Shown here piece by piece: positions 1 through 9,546 of a stretch of DNA of 64,000 bases. Source of the stretch: Flavobacterium sp. (GTDB lineage Bacteria; Bacteroidota; Bacteroidia; Flavobacteriales; Flavobacteriaceae); contig JAIPAM010000002.1 in NCBI GenBank assembly GCA_021740105.1, forward strand, positions 62,001 through 126,000, given 5' to 3'. Each line of letters opens with the position of its first letter. Positions within the stretch are counted from its first letter, which is position 1. The notes under the pieces were generated by a model. That model searched no databases. It was not told where the DNA came from and was given only the letters and a program-made list of their open reading frames with translations. A program made the position numbers and the translations under genes.

Positions 1-88
1 ATATTTTTGACCATATTTTCGCTTCAATTAAGTATTTTGATTTGGAGATTTGTGAAATGCCAAATGCAATTGATGTAACCAAATAGAT

Positions 89-475
89 TTATTTTAGTCG
101 ATCAGCAACGTATTCAATTTGCGTTTTCCCATGTGGCTTTGGTTTACCATCATCACCTAAACTAACCATTGTGGTGGAATCTATAGTGATAATTGTTTCT
201 CTAGTCATCATGTTTCTGGCTTCACATTTTAAGGTTAGTGAAGAGTTTCCAAATTTAACCACGTCTATACCAATTTCAATAATATCACCTTGCTTGGCAG
301 AACTTCTAAAGTTAATTTCCGACATGTATTTGGTTACTACTCGGCTATTTTCTAATTGGATAATGGAATAAAGAGCCAATTCTTCATCAATCCAAGCTAA
401 TAATTTACCTCCAAATAAAGTTCCGTTAGGATTTAAATCTTCGGGTTTTACCCATTTACGAGTGTGAAATCTCAT
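89..475 (-). CDS. acyl-CoA thioesterase, hotdog fold (YciA-like)
   Basis: ORF 128 aa; N-terminal 'NPNGTLFGGKLLAWIDE' hotdog thioesterase motif. Confidence 0.85.
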   Translation of the reverse strand: MRFHTRKWVKPEDLNPNGTLFGGKLLAWIDEELALYSIIQLENSRVVTKYMSEINFRSSAKQGDIIEIGIDVVKFGNSSLTLKCEARNMMTRETIITIDSTTMVSLGDDGKPKPHGKTQIEYVADRLK

Positions 476-567
476 TGTTTATTTTTTTTACAAAAATACA
501 ATATAAAATTACATTTTATTATCCATAGATTTCATAAATTAGAACGCTAGTAATAAATATATAAATC

Positions 568-972
568 ATGAGCAATAGAGATCATTTTATCAATACGTTA
601 CGTGGGGAAACCTTGGGTGAAATCAATTCTCAAACTTCTGATGAAGAGTTATTTCAAAATCAAACCTTACGTCCTGTTTTGAAATTACAAAACGATCTTT
701 ATGTTGAGATTTTTAAATACTATATTATAAAAAACAAACTGCCTTTTGGTGCTTTTTCAATCGATAAAAAGTTGGTATACATTGAAAAGACAATACTCAA
801 CGATAATAAGTTTAGAAACTTGTTAATTGGAATTACAATTGGGTTTTTAAAAATTGAGGAATATAAAATATACACAAAAAATTCATCTGCATTGAACAAG
901 AGAATTATCACAATGCTCATTGAAAGATTAAAATCCCAAGTCCAATTACTAGATGAACCTGGGAATTATTAA
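568..972 (+). CDS. conserved hypothetical protein
   Basis: 134-aa ORF, good codon pattern, no recognised motif. Confidence 0.6.
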   Translation: MSNRDHFINTLRGETLGEINSQTSDEELFQNQTLRPVLKLQNDLYVEIFKYYIIKNKLPFGAFSIDKKLVYIEKTILNDNKFRNLLIGITIGFLKIEEYKIYTKNSSALNKRIITMLIERLKSQVQLLDEPGNY

Positions 973-973
973 A

Positions 974-1474
974 TTAATCTTCGTCTTTTTCAATTGATTT
1001 GCCTGTTGTATTTTCATCTGAAATTGAACTAGAATTAGCTCTAATTTCTGTATGACGAATTTCACCCCCCGTTGTTCCAACACTTTTTGCAAATACTGCA
1101 GCTAATAATGCTAAAGCCAAAGTGATAAAAGAAATTGACTTGGCTAGTCTATGACTCGTAATTGAGGTATACAAAGACAATAATGCTAATAGTCCTGTTG
1201 CGTACATAATGATTGCGAATTTTTCGGCAATTTCTTCGTGTTCGTGAATTATTTGTTTTCCAATATTTGGAAGATCTTCAACTAACTCTTCTGCTCCCTC
1301 TCCTGTTCCCATACTAAAAGCCGAAAAAATAGCAGCAACAATAAATAAGATATAAGCAGTATTCTTTACAGAATTGTTTTTTAATAGCATTCCTGTAATT
1401 AATATCCCTAAACCAAAAATGGTCCCAATTATTGGGAAGTGGTTCACTAATAAATGTAAGTGTGCGTCGTTCAT
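974..1474 (-). CDS. DUF2231-like multi-TM membrane protein
   Basis: 166 aa, 'HLLVNHFPIIGTIFGLGILI' and several hydrophobic helices. Confidence 0.6.
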   Translation of the reverse strand: MNDAHLHLLVNHFPIIGTIFGLGILITGMLLKNNSVKNTAYILFIVAAIFSAFSMGTGEGAEELVEDLPNIGKQIIHEHEEIAEKFAIIMYATGLLALLSLYTSITSHRLAKSISFITLALALLAAVFAKSVGTTGGEIRHTEIRANSSSISDENTTGKSIEKDED

Positions 1475-1562
1475 AGTAATTTTGTTTATTAAATTAATTG
1501 TAAATATAGCTTTGATTATTTATATAATAAAAAATAAAATATTATATAATTATGTCCTAAAA

Positions 1563-2681
1563 TTATCCTGCTAAAGAAACCCCAATTAAAGTTCCAATTC
1601 CGTATGTAACTGCTGCTGCAGTTAATCCAAAGGCAACTTGCCTAAATCCAGAGTACAAAATTCCCTTTCCGGTTAATAATGTAATTGCGGCTCCAATTCC
1701 AAATAATCCAACAATACTACTAATTAAGCTTAATAGAATAGCATTTTGACCGTCTAAAATCATGAATGGGTAAAGTGGAATAATGGCTCCGATAGAAAAT
1801 AATAAAAAGGAGGCAATAGCTGCTTCCCAAGCTGAACCTCCTAAATCTTCCTTATCAATACCTAATTCTTCTTTTATAATAGCATCTATTGCCGTTTCTG
1901 GAGTTTCAAATGCTTTATCAGCTAATTTTTTAGCTTCATCAATACTCATTCCTTTGGCTTGGTACAACAAAACCAATTCCTTTTTTTCATCTTCTGGTGA
2001 CGCTTCTAATTCTTCCATTTCTAAATCTATTTGGCGTTGGTTTAATTCTCTAGAACTCTGCACGGATAACCACTCCCCTAACGCCATTGAAATCGATCCC
2101 GCCATTAAACCCGCAATTCCAGTTAGCAAAATAGTATTGTTTGAAACTGCTGCACCGGCTACTCCCATTACCAAACTCATATTAGAAACTAAGCCGTCAT
2201 TAGATCCTAAAACAGCAGCTCTAAGCGCATTTCCACCAACAGATTTATGTCGGCTTTCAAATTTAGAGAGCAATCCGCCTGAAACAATTAAAGCTTTATT
2301 GTTATTCACCGCTTCTATAATATTCAGGTGATTGTGTTCAAAACCACTGAGCTTTTCTCCGCTTTGAATTTTATTTTTGATGGAATTTACAGCAAATTGC
2401 TTTTCTACACTTGATAAACTACTAATGATTGAGCTGTAGCCAAATAATTTTCCAACACGCAATTGGAATTTGGCTCTTGATGAAGGCTGAGGAATTTCAT
2501 AATTTGGGTCCAATTCATTGACTTTTCTCAACATATGATTGGCATGTCCTTTTTCAATGTCAGCTAAACTATTTAATACTCGGCTTAAATTTTCATCTGA
2601 TTGAATTGATGCAATACTTGAGTAAAGAAAAGCAGTATCCACCTCTATTTGCAATTGTGATTTTAGTTTGCTTATATCCAT
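1563..2681 (-). CDS. ferritin-like domain fused to VIT1/CCC1-family transporter
   Basis: N-terminal helical ExxH-type ferritin-like segment (IEKGHANHM); C-terminal VIT1 'LRAAVLGSNDGLVSNMSLVMGVAGA' and 'GSISMALGEWLSVQSSRE'. Confidence 0.85.
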   Translation of the reverse strand: MDISKLKSQLQIEVDTAFLYSSIASIQSDENLSRVLNSLADIEKGHANHMLRKVNELDPNYEIPQPSSRAKFQLRVGKLFGYSSIISSLSSVEKQFAVNSIKNKIQSGEKLSGFEHNHLNIIEAVNNNKALIVSGGLLSKFESRHKSVGGNALRAAVLGSNDGLVSNMSLVMGVAGAAVSNNTILLTGIAGLMAGSISMALGEWLSVQSSRELNQRQIDLEMEELEASPEDEKKELVLLYQAKGMSIDEAKKLADKAFETPETAIDAIIKEELGIDKEDLGGSAWEAAIASFLLFSIGAIIPLYPFMILDGQNAILLSLISSIVGLFGIGAAITLLTGKGILYSGFRQVAFGLTAAAVTYGIGTLIGVSLAG

Positions 2682-2865
2682 TTTTAAGTAGTATTTAAAA
2701 TCTATATAAATAAGTATCGATTATTTGAAAAAAATCTAAGCAAATATACCCCAATTAAATATCAATATCTCTTTATTAAGCTTTGAGTTTTTTAAACTAA
2801 TCAAAGTATTTTTTTGATTATTTTTTATACTTCAAATTTCCTTATTTTTGTAAAAAAATAGCACC

Positions 2866-4959
2866 ATGACTTTTTTAAGAAAAACCACACCTTTTTATAC
2901 CCTTGCTTTATTTTATCTAATTGTAAGTTTCTTTTTGCGTATAATATTAATTTTTCATCCTATCACTCAAGCTTCATTTTCAATTATTGAAACAATAAAA
3001 ATAATTACTTTAGGATTTCTATCCGACTTATTTATTTTTACTGTCGTAAGTGCTTTTTTGTGGTTGTATCTTATATTCATCTCCAATTCAAAATACCTTA
3101 AACCCTATGGATATATTGTCTTTGGAATATTGGTTTCTTTACTAATTTATATTAAGTTTTTCAATACCATTCTAAATGAATATGGAGGAGTTTTACCAGA
3201 AATTGGTTTTGCTTTCGTAGCTATTAAAACAATCCTATTTGGATTATTATTATTCCTTCCGAAATACCGAGCTAAAATTAGATATTGGTTATTTAGTTTT
3301 GTTATTTTTCTCTTTGTAGTGATCTTACTTCAAACTGCAATTAGCGAGTACTTTTTCTGGAATGAATTTGGGGTTCGATTTAATTTTATAGCTGTAGATT
3401 ATTTGGTTTACACCAATGAAGTAATCGGAAATATCATGCAATCTTATCCCGTAATTCCACTATTTTCAGCATTGTATTTGACCGCAGGTCTTGTTACCTA
3501 TTTTATTGTTAGAAAGTCAAAGAATTATATCGAAGAGATTCCTACTTTTTCAGAAAAATTTAAAATCACTGGAGTTTATTTTGTCTTATTTGCTATTGCC
3601 TTATTCGCCATTCCTAATCTTTCAAACAAAGAAAATTCCGATAATATTTTTACAAATGAACTACAAGCAAATGGAATTTATAAGTTCTACAAAGCTTTTA
3701 TGAATAGTGAATTGGATTACTTCAAATTTTATAAAACCATCCCAAGCGATAAGGCATATAGTTTATTGCACAATCAAATTAAGGGCTCCCAAAATGATTC
3801 TACACTAAGAACTATAAAAAGTAATTCTTCTGAAATTCATAAAAATGTGGTTTTAATTACCATCGAAAGTTATAGTGCTGAGTTTATGGAAATGTATGGA
3901 AATGAAGGAAAAATCACTCCCTTTTTGGATAGTCTAGCAACAAAAAGTATGGTTTTTTCTAATTTATATGCTGTTGGAAATAGAACAGTTCGCGGATTGG
4001 AAGCGGTGACTTTATGCATTCCTCCTACCGCTGGTGAAAGTGTGGTGAAACGTGAAGACAATAAAAACAAATTTTCTACTGGTAGCGTATTTAAACAAAA
4101 AGGCTATAATGTTAAATATCTTTATGGTGGCGATGCTTTTTTTGATAATATGCAAGATTTCTTCAGCGGAAATGGGTATGATATTGTAGATAAAAATTCG
4201 TTTAAAACTAATGAAATTACTTTTCAGAATGTTTGGGGTGTTTGTGATGAAGATATGTACAATAAAGCCATCAAAGTAATGAATTCGGAATTCAAACAAA
4301 ACAAACCTTTTTTCAATCATATTATGACTGTGAGTAATCACCGACCATTTACCTATCCAAATGGGAAAATTGATATTCCTGGTGATGCAAAATCACGTGA
4401 AGGCGGTGTGAAATATACCGATTTTGCTATGAGAGAATTATTCAAAATGGCCGAAAAACAACCTTGGTTTGCCAATACAGTTTTTGTAATAATTGCTGAT
4501 CATTGCGCCTCAAGTGCTGGAAAAACTGAACTTCCAATTGATAAGTATCGAATCCCTGCAATGATTTATAGTCCTGGATTTGTACAACCTTCCCATTTTA
4601 ATACTTTGATGTCACAAATTGATATTATGCCAACGGTTTTTGGAATGCTAAATTTCAACTATCAAAGTAAATTTTATGGTCAAGATGTATTAAAATCAGA
4701 TTATAAACCAAGAGCATTAATTGCAACGTATCAAAATTTAGGTTTGATTAAAGATAATATTTTAACGATTATTTCACCAAAACAAGAAGTAAAACAGTTG
4801 CAATTATCATTGATTCCAAATCCAAAAGTTGCAAGTGAATTTCAGTTATTTTATGATCAAAAACCAATTGCAATTCCAAGAAAAGATTTAGAAAACGAAA
4901 CAATTTCTTATTATCAAACGGCTTCGGAAATGCTTAAGAATAAAAAGTATCAAAAATAG
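2866..4959 (+). CDS. LTA synthase family membrane sulfatase/phosphoglycerol transferase-like protein
   Basis: 697 aa, N-terminal TM helices, sulfatase core 'ITIESYSAEFMEMYG', 'GNRTVRGLEAV', 'IIADHCASS'. Confidence 0.85.
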   Translation: MTFLRKTTPFYTLALFYLIVSFFLRIILIFHPITQASFSIIETIKIITLGFLSDLFIFTVVSAFLWLYLIFISNSKYLKPYGYIVFGILVSLLIYIKFFNTILNEYGGVLPEIGFAFVAIKTILFGLLLFLPKYRAKIRYWLFSFVIFLFVVILLQTAISEYFFWNEFGVRFNFIAVDYLVYTNEVIGNIMQSYPVIPLFSALYLTAGLVTYFIVRKSKNYIEEIPTFSEKFKITGVYFVLFAIALFAIPNLSNKENSDNIFTNELQANGIYKFYKAFMNSELDYFKFYKTIPSDKAYSLLHNQIKGSQNDSTLRTIKSNSSEIHKNVVLITIESYSAEFMEMYGNEGKITPFLDSLATKSMVFSNLYAVGNRTVRGLEAVTLCIPPTAGESVVKREDNKNKFSTGSVFKQKGYNVKYLYGGDAFFDNMQDFFSGNGYDIVDKNSFKTNEITFQNVWGVCDEDMYNKAIKVMNSEFKQNKPFFNHIMTVSNHRPFTYPNGKIDIPGDAKSREGGVKYTDFAMRELFKMAEKQPWFANTVFVIIADHCASSAGKTELPIDKYRIPAMIYSPGFVQPSHFNTLMSQIDIMPTVFGMLNFNYQSKFYGQDVLKSDYKPRALIATYQNLGLIKDNILTIISPKQEVKQLQLSLIPNPKVASEFQLFYDQKPIAIPRKDLENETISYYQTASEMLKNKKYQK

Positions 4960-4960
4960 T

Positions 4961-6988
4961 CTATAGCATTCCGTTGTATTTTCGTACAAACCACTCGGTT
5001 GTTAAAAAAATAATTATTAAAATTAGTAGCCAAATCGAATCTATCAAAGGGGTTTTCTTGATAATTGTTTTCTGAACAGATTTATAATCCTCTTTTTCTA
5101 AAAGCGATTTAATTAAAGAATTCACTTTATCAGGAAATATAACTTGCCCTTTAGTTTGTATTGCCAATTGATTTAATTTTATTAAATCAGGGTTTACAAA
5201 TTGCTTTTCAATATCAAAATCTAATATTTCAAATGAATTACTATAAACAGAATTTGAATTTAATTCTCTAACTACAAAATCATATTTACCCACTTCTAAC
5301 CCGTCAAGATTTACTTTAAAATCGGTATTGGATTTCAATAAATCATACGATTTTTTTGCCTTTGTTTTTTTATTTACTAGAGTAATATTTAAATTGGCTT
5401 TATCATCCAATTCGTAGTTTTTATTAAAGTATTGAGCAGAAATTTCTATGGCATCCCCCGAATTATTAAAACCATCATGGGTAACAACAAGCGACTTTTT
5501 AGAAGCATTTGATGCCAAATATTGAATTGTTTTATCAATAAATGTATCGTATTTTTCGTAGGACTTAGTCTCAACATGGCTCTGTAAACGCCACTTCCAA
5601 CTATTTTCACCTAATAAATAAGCACTTCTTTTACCTCGGTTTTCAGAAAAGGCTAATAATGGCGCATTGGTATTAATATTTCTAACCGTTGAACCTAATA
5701 ATACATTGACATTTGAAGCAGTAGATATAACTCCAAAAGGATTCTCTAACGGTGGAAATTGGTTAAACCCAATATCTTCCAATGAAAATAAATTAAAATC
5801 GTCTTTATATCCAGCAATATAATCTTCAGATTGCGAACTCATCTTAAAAACCAAATCTTTTTGTTGTTGGTTCAAATAGTTAAAATCAGTCTTTGTCCCA
5901 GTAATAATAAAGGTATTCAATCCTAAATCAGTGTTTTTTTCAAAAAAGGATCTAAATTCGTTAGTTGGTTGATATAATATTACAATATTGTATTTACTTA
6001 AATCATTGGTTTCTTTAGGTTTAAGAAGTGTTACTTTTCGTTGAGCATTACTTTCAATTGCACGCTTCAAAGCTCCCAAATCAGGATGATTAAAAGAAGA
6101 AATTAAAGCGATTTCCGTTTTTTGATCAATAACATCAACAGCAAAATTAAAATTGTTATTGTATGTGTTTTTCTCTTTTTCTCTTGAACGTATAGTCGCT
6201 TTATAGACTTGTAAACCTATTTTATCTGCAGGCAAAAGAACTGAAATTACTACCGATTTCTTTGATGGAGAAAAAGTAACTATCTGAGAATTTAAAACTG
6301 TATTTCCTTGAGTAATTGAAAAATTCGTAGTGACTGCTTTCGTGCCAGAATAATTAAGAAATACTTCAACCGGAAATTTATTCTTATGGAAAGCATATTT
6401 ATTAGCGTTCAATTGACTAATCCTCAAATCTAAATAGGTGGTAGTATCTCCTACTACAATTGGGTAAACTTTATTATTTGGATCAAATGAAAACACAAAA
6501 TCGTTGCCCAAGGTTTGATTTCCATCTGTAATTAATACCGTTGGAAAAATTGAGTTTTTATTAATGCTTTTACTATTCTTTGCAACGGCATCAATATTAG
6601 TTTGTGTTCCTTTAAAATCAAAAGTGTCAGAGCTTACAAAATCGGAATCAAATCGATACGATTGGATATCAAATTTATCTTTAAGCTCAGAATTTGAAGA
6701 CAAATTCTTGTATAATTCTGTGGCAGTTTGGGTTGCTTTTAAAATGGAAATAGAACTCGAATTATCTACAGCAATTACCAAAGGCGTTTTGATAATTTCT
6801 AGCGTTTTATTGGAAATTATAGGGTTTATCAATAAAAGCAAAACACAAAATACAGTTGTAAAACGTAAAAAAGCTAAAATCAAATGTACTTTTAATTTGA
6901 TTTTAGCTTTATAAAAATAGTTGTAATAAGAATAACCACCTGCTATTAATAGAGATAAAAAAATTAATAGAATAGTGTTTGAAGTCAT
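4961..6988 (-). CDS. membrane protein, VWA/BatA-like architecture
   Basis: 675 aa, N-terminal TM helices, 'PLVIAVDNSSSI' VWA-like MIDAS segment, C-terminal TM. Confidence 0.6.
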   Translation of the reverse strand: MTSNTILLIFLSLLIAGGYSYYNYFYKAKIKLKVHLILAFLRFTTVFCVLLLLINPIISNKTLEIIKTPLVIAVDNSSSISILKATQTATELYKNLSSNSELKDKFDIQSYRFDSDFVSSDTFDFKGTQTNIDAVAKNSKSINKNSIFPTVLITDGNQTLGNDFVFSFDPNNKVYPIVVGDTTTYLDLRISQLNANKYAFHKNKFPVEVFLNYSGTKAVTTNFSITQGNTVLNSQIVTFSPSKKSVVISVLLPADKIGLQVYKATIRSREKEKNTYNNNFNFAVDVIDQKTEIALISSFNHPDLGALKRAIESNAQRKVTLLKPKETNDLSKYNIVILYQPTNEFRSFFEKNTDLGLNTFIITGTKTDFNYLNQQQKDLVFKMSSQSEDYIAGYKDDFNLFSLEDIGFNQFPPLENPFGVISTASNVNVLLGSTVRNINTNAPLLAFSENRGKRSAYLLGENSWKWRLQSHVETKSYEKYDTFIDKTIQYLASNASKKSLVVTHDGFNNSGDAIEISAQYFNKNYELDDKANLNITLVNKKTKAKKSYDLLKSNTDFKVNLDGLEVGKYDFVVRELNSNSVYSNSFEILDFDIEKQFVNPDLIKLNQLAIQTKGQVIFPDKVNSLIKSLLEKEDYKSVQKTIIKKTPLIDSIWLLILIIIFLTTEWFVRKYNGML

Positions 6989-7048
6989 TGATATTTATTG
7001 AAGAATTAAATCATTTAAAAACTTTAAATCTTTAAATCTTATATTTTT

Positions 7049-7795
7049 CTAGGTAAGCATTCCACCACAAACATTCAATACTTGACCAGTTACATACGCG
7101 CTCATATCCGAAGCAAAAAACAAACAGGCATTAGCTACATCTTCAGTAGATCCACCACGTTTTAAAGGAATTCCATCTCTCCAACCTTTTACCACCTCTT
7201 CATTTAATTTTGCGGTCATCTCCGTTTCAATAAAACCGGGAGCAATAACATTACAACGAATATTTCGTGATCCTAACTCCAAAGCAACCGATTTTGAAAA
7301 CCCAATAACTCCCGCTTTTGAAGCAGAATAATTCGTTTGACCAGCGTTTCCTTTAACACCAACTACACTACTCATGTTGATAATTGAGCCAGAGCGTTGT
7401 TTTAAAAATGTTTTTTGAATTGCTTTAGTCATATTGAAAACCGACTTTAAATTCACGTCAATTACTTTGTCAAAATCTTCTTCAGACATGCGCATCAAAA
7501 GATTATCTTTTGTAATTCCAGCATTATTAATTAGCACGTCTACCGTTTCAAAATCTTCCAAAACAGCATCTACAAAAGCTTGGGCCTCATTAAAATCAGA
7601 GGCATCCGATTGGTATCCTTTTGCTTTAACTCCCAAAGCATTTAACTCTTTTTCTAAAGCTTGAGCCGACTCAACCGATGAGCTATAAGTGAACGCAATA
7701 TTTGCTCCGTTTTTAGCAAAAATTTCCGCAATTCCTTTTCCAATTCCACGACTTGCACCAGTAATAATGGCCGTTTTTCCTTGTAATAATTTCAT
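7049..7795 (-). CDS. fabG: 3-oxoacyl-ACP reductase
   Basis: SDR: 'TGASRGIGKGIA', 'NNAGIT', 'YSASKAGVIGFSKS'. Confidence 0.95.
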   Translation of the reverse strand: MKLLQGKTAIITGASRGIGKGIAEIFAKNGANIAFTYSSSVESAQALEKELNALGVKAKGYQSDASDFNEAQAFVDAVLEDFETVDVLINNAGITKDNLLMRMSEEDFDKVIDVNLKSVFNMTKAIQKTFLKQRSGSIINMSSVVGVKGNAGQTNYSASKAGVIGFSKSVALELGSRNIRCNVIAPGFIETEMTAKLNEEVVKGWRDGIPLKRGGSTEDVANACLFFASDMSAYVTGQVLNVCGGMLT

Positions 7796-7815
7796 ATTTA
7801 AAATTTTATTTTTTT

Positions 7816-7882
7816 GAAGCTATTTCCTGCTGTACTTCCAATCCTCACTAAAAAGCTCGGGATTTTCACTTCCATCAGGGCT
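7816..7882 (-). ncRNA. candidate structured RNA element, copy 1 (5' of fabG)
   Basis: Minus strand AGCCCTGATGGAAGTGAAAATCCCGAGCTTTTTAGTGAGGATTGGAAGTACAGCAGGAAATAGCTTC; matches copy 2 at 26765-26832 in sequence and predicted fold. Confidence 0.6.
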
Positions 7883-7987
7883 GTAAATATTCCGGTCAAA
7901 TATATGACAATTCCTTTTTTAAAAAAAATTCAAACCAAAATTCAAAGCATACTATTAATAAACAATTAATTTTCATAGTATTGCAGA

Positions 7988-8539
7988 ATGGCATTAGATA
8001 AGATAGATTTCGAAAAATTATACAATCAATATAGCGTATTGGTTTATAATATAGCGCTCAATTATCTACAAAACATTGAAGATGCTGAAGAGATTACTCA
8101 AGATGTATTTATTCAAATAAATAATTCTCTAGATAAATTTCAAAAAAAATCCTCACTCAAAACTTGGATCTACCGAATTACAATCAACAAATGCTTGGAT
8201 TATATCAAACATAAAAACAGTCAAAAACGATTTTTTATTTTTGGAAAAAAGAGCCAAAATGAATTTGAAATTAGTAATGCTTCTAATTTTGAACACCCAG
8301 GAATTTTATTGGAAAATAAAGAAAAAGCAAAAGTACTATTTGATATTATAAATGAATTAGGAGAAAATCAAAAAACAGCTTTTTTACTTTCAAAAGTCGA
8401 TGGATTGAGTAATACTGAAATTGCTGAAATTATGAATTTAAGTATTTCATCTGTAGAATCCTTAGTATTTAGAGCAAAAACAACCTTAAAAGAAAAAATT
8501 TCAAAAAAATTTGAAGAGTATCGCAAGAATATAAATTAA
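7988..8539 (+). CDS. ECF-type RNA polymerase sigma factor
   Basis: 'EDAEEITQDVFIQI', 'KTWIYRITINKCLDYIK', 'LSNTEIAEIMNLSISSVESLVFRAKTTLKE'. Confidence 0.9.
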   Translation: MALDKIDFEKLYNQYSVLVYNIALNYLQNIEDAEEITQDVFIQINNSLDKFQKKSSLKTWIYRITINKCLDYIKHKNSQKRFFIFGKKSQNEFEISNASNFEHPGILLENKEKAKVLFDIINELGENQKTAFLLSKVDGLSNTEIAEIMNLSISSVESLVFRAKTTLKEKISKKFEEYRKNIN

Positions 8540-8556
8540 AATCCGTCTATATAATT

Positions 8557-8823
8557 ATGAAAGCTGAAAATTGGACTAACGAAATATTGGAAAGTACCAA
8601 CGGAATGATGAAAGTCCTTCCAAGTAAATTGTTATTCGATAAAATTCAAAATAGAATCAATTTAGAAAATAGAGTTTCGAATAAATGGATTTTTATTGCC
8701 GCTGCTTCATTTGCTTTATTAATTTCAATTAATATTAGTCTACTGAAGTCAAGTTCTTTCAAATCAAACACTCAAACTGAAACTGTAATTTCAACAATTT
8801 CAAATACGAATCAATTGTACTAA
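8557..8823 (+). CDS. small single-TM protein, anti-sigma-like
   Basis: 88 aa, position directly after sigma gene, one TM helix (WIFIAAASFALLISINISLL). Confidence 0.55.
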   Translation: MKAENWTNEILESTNGMMKVLPSKLLFDKIQNRINLENRVSNKWIFIAAASFALLISINISLLKSSSFKSNTQTETVISTISNTNQLY

Positions 8824-8826
8824 GAA

Positions 8827-9546
8827 ATGGATAAATTAAAATTATTAACCTATTCTGTAATTGGACTCATTATATTAAATATAGGAATAATCAGTTTCTT
8901 ATATATAACAAGGTCCAATTCAAATCCAAATTACAATAGAAGACCTAAAGATATTATTATTGAAAAATTGCATTTTGATGCCAATCAAATAAAAAAATAC
9001 GAAATATTTATTAAGGCTCATAAAAATTATATTGATTCTTTAAATACTAATAATAGAGAACAAAAAGCGGAATTGTATTCAAAATTGAAACTGCAAAATA
9101 TAAATGTCAAGATTAAAGACAGTTTGATACAATTAATATTAGTCAATCAAAAAAGAATTGAAGAAGCAAATTTTAAACATTTTCAAGACATAAAAAACAT
9201 CTGTAATAAATCACAACTTGAAGATTTTAATTTATTAACTGAAGAATTGGAAAAGTTATTTTCAAATATAAATAGAAAACCTCGTCCTGAATTTAGAGCA
9301 CATCCAAGACCTGATTTTGAAAATAACAATATTGATAATAAAGAAAAATCAGTTTTTCCACCACCTCCACCTCCTGTAATGGACGAACATCGTCCGCCTC
9401 CGCCACCTAGAGATGGAGATCATCCAAGAGGACCAAGAGAAGGAAATAGACCTCCGCCACCACCTCACTGGAATGAAGAGGGACACGGAAGACCAGGCGA
9501 TGCTAATCGTCCTCCACCTCCACCAAGAGATTTAGATGAGAACTAA
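8827..9546 (+). CDS. CpxP/Spy-like periplasmic protein with proline-rich C-terminus
   Basis: N-terminal TM, helical body, C-terminal PPPPPP/RPPPPP/HRPPPPPRDGDHP repeats. Confidence 0.65.
   Translation: MDKLKLLTYSVIGLIILNIGIISFLYITRSNSNPNYNRRPKDIIIEKLHFDANQIKKYEIFIKAHKNYIDSLNTNNREQKAELYSKLKLQNINVKIKDSLIQLILVNQKRIEEANFKHFQDIKNICNKSQLEDFNLLTEELEKLFSNINRKPRPEFRAHPRPDFENNNIDNKEKSVFPPPPPPVMDEHRPPPPPRDGDHPRGPREGNRPPPPPHWNEEGHGRPGDANRPPPPPRDLDEN

Noticed and set aside
1783-2331. 182-aa plus-strand ORF inside the ferritin/VIT1 gene
   Set aside because: Antisense to a well-supported CDS, low-complexity Ser/Ala-rich translation, no motif; typical shadow ORF. The other short antisense ORFs in the track (e.g. 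4012-4341, 6564-6914, 22223-22600, 38179-38442, 59432-59719) were rejected for the same reason.
2866-4959. Gram-positive lipoteichoic acid synthase acquired horizontally
   Set aside because: LTA-synthase-like sulfatases are common in Bacteroidota; nothing in the local composition suggests recent transfer.
9350-9540. Short-period repeats (CCNCCNCCN) as a tandem-repeat or CRISPR-like array
   Set aside because: They are in frame and explained by polyproline coding; no spacer/repeat organisation. No CRISPR array was found anywhere in the window.
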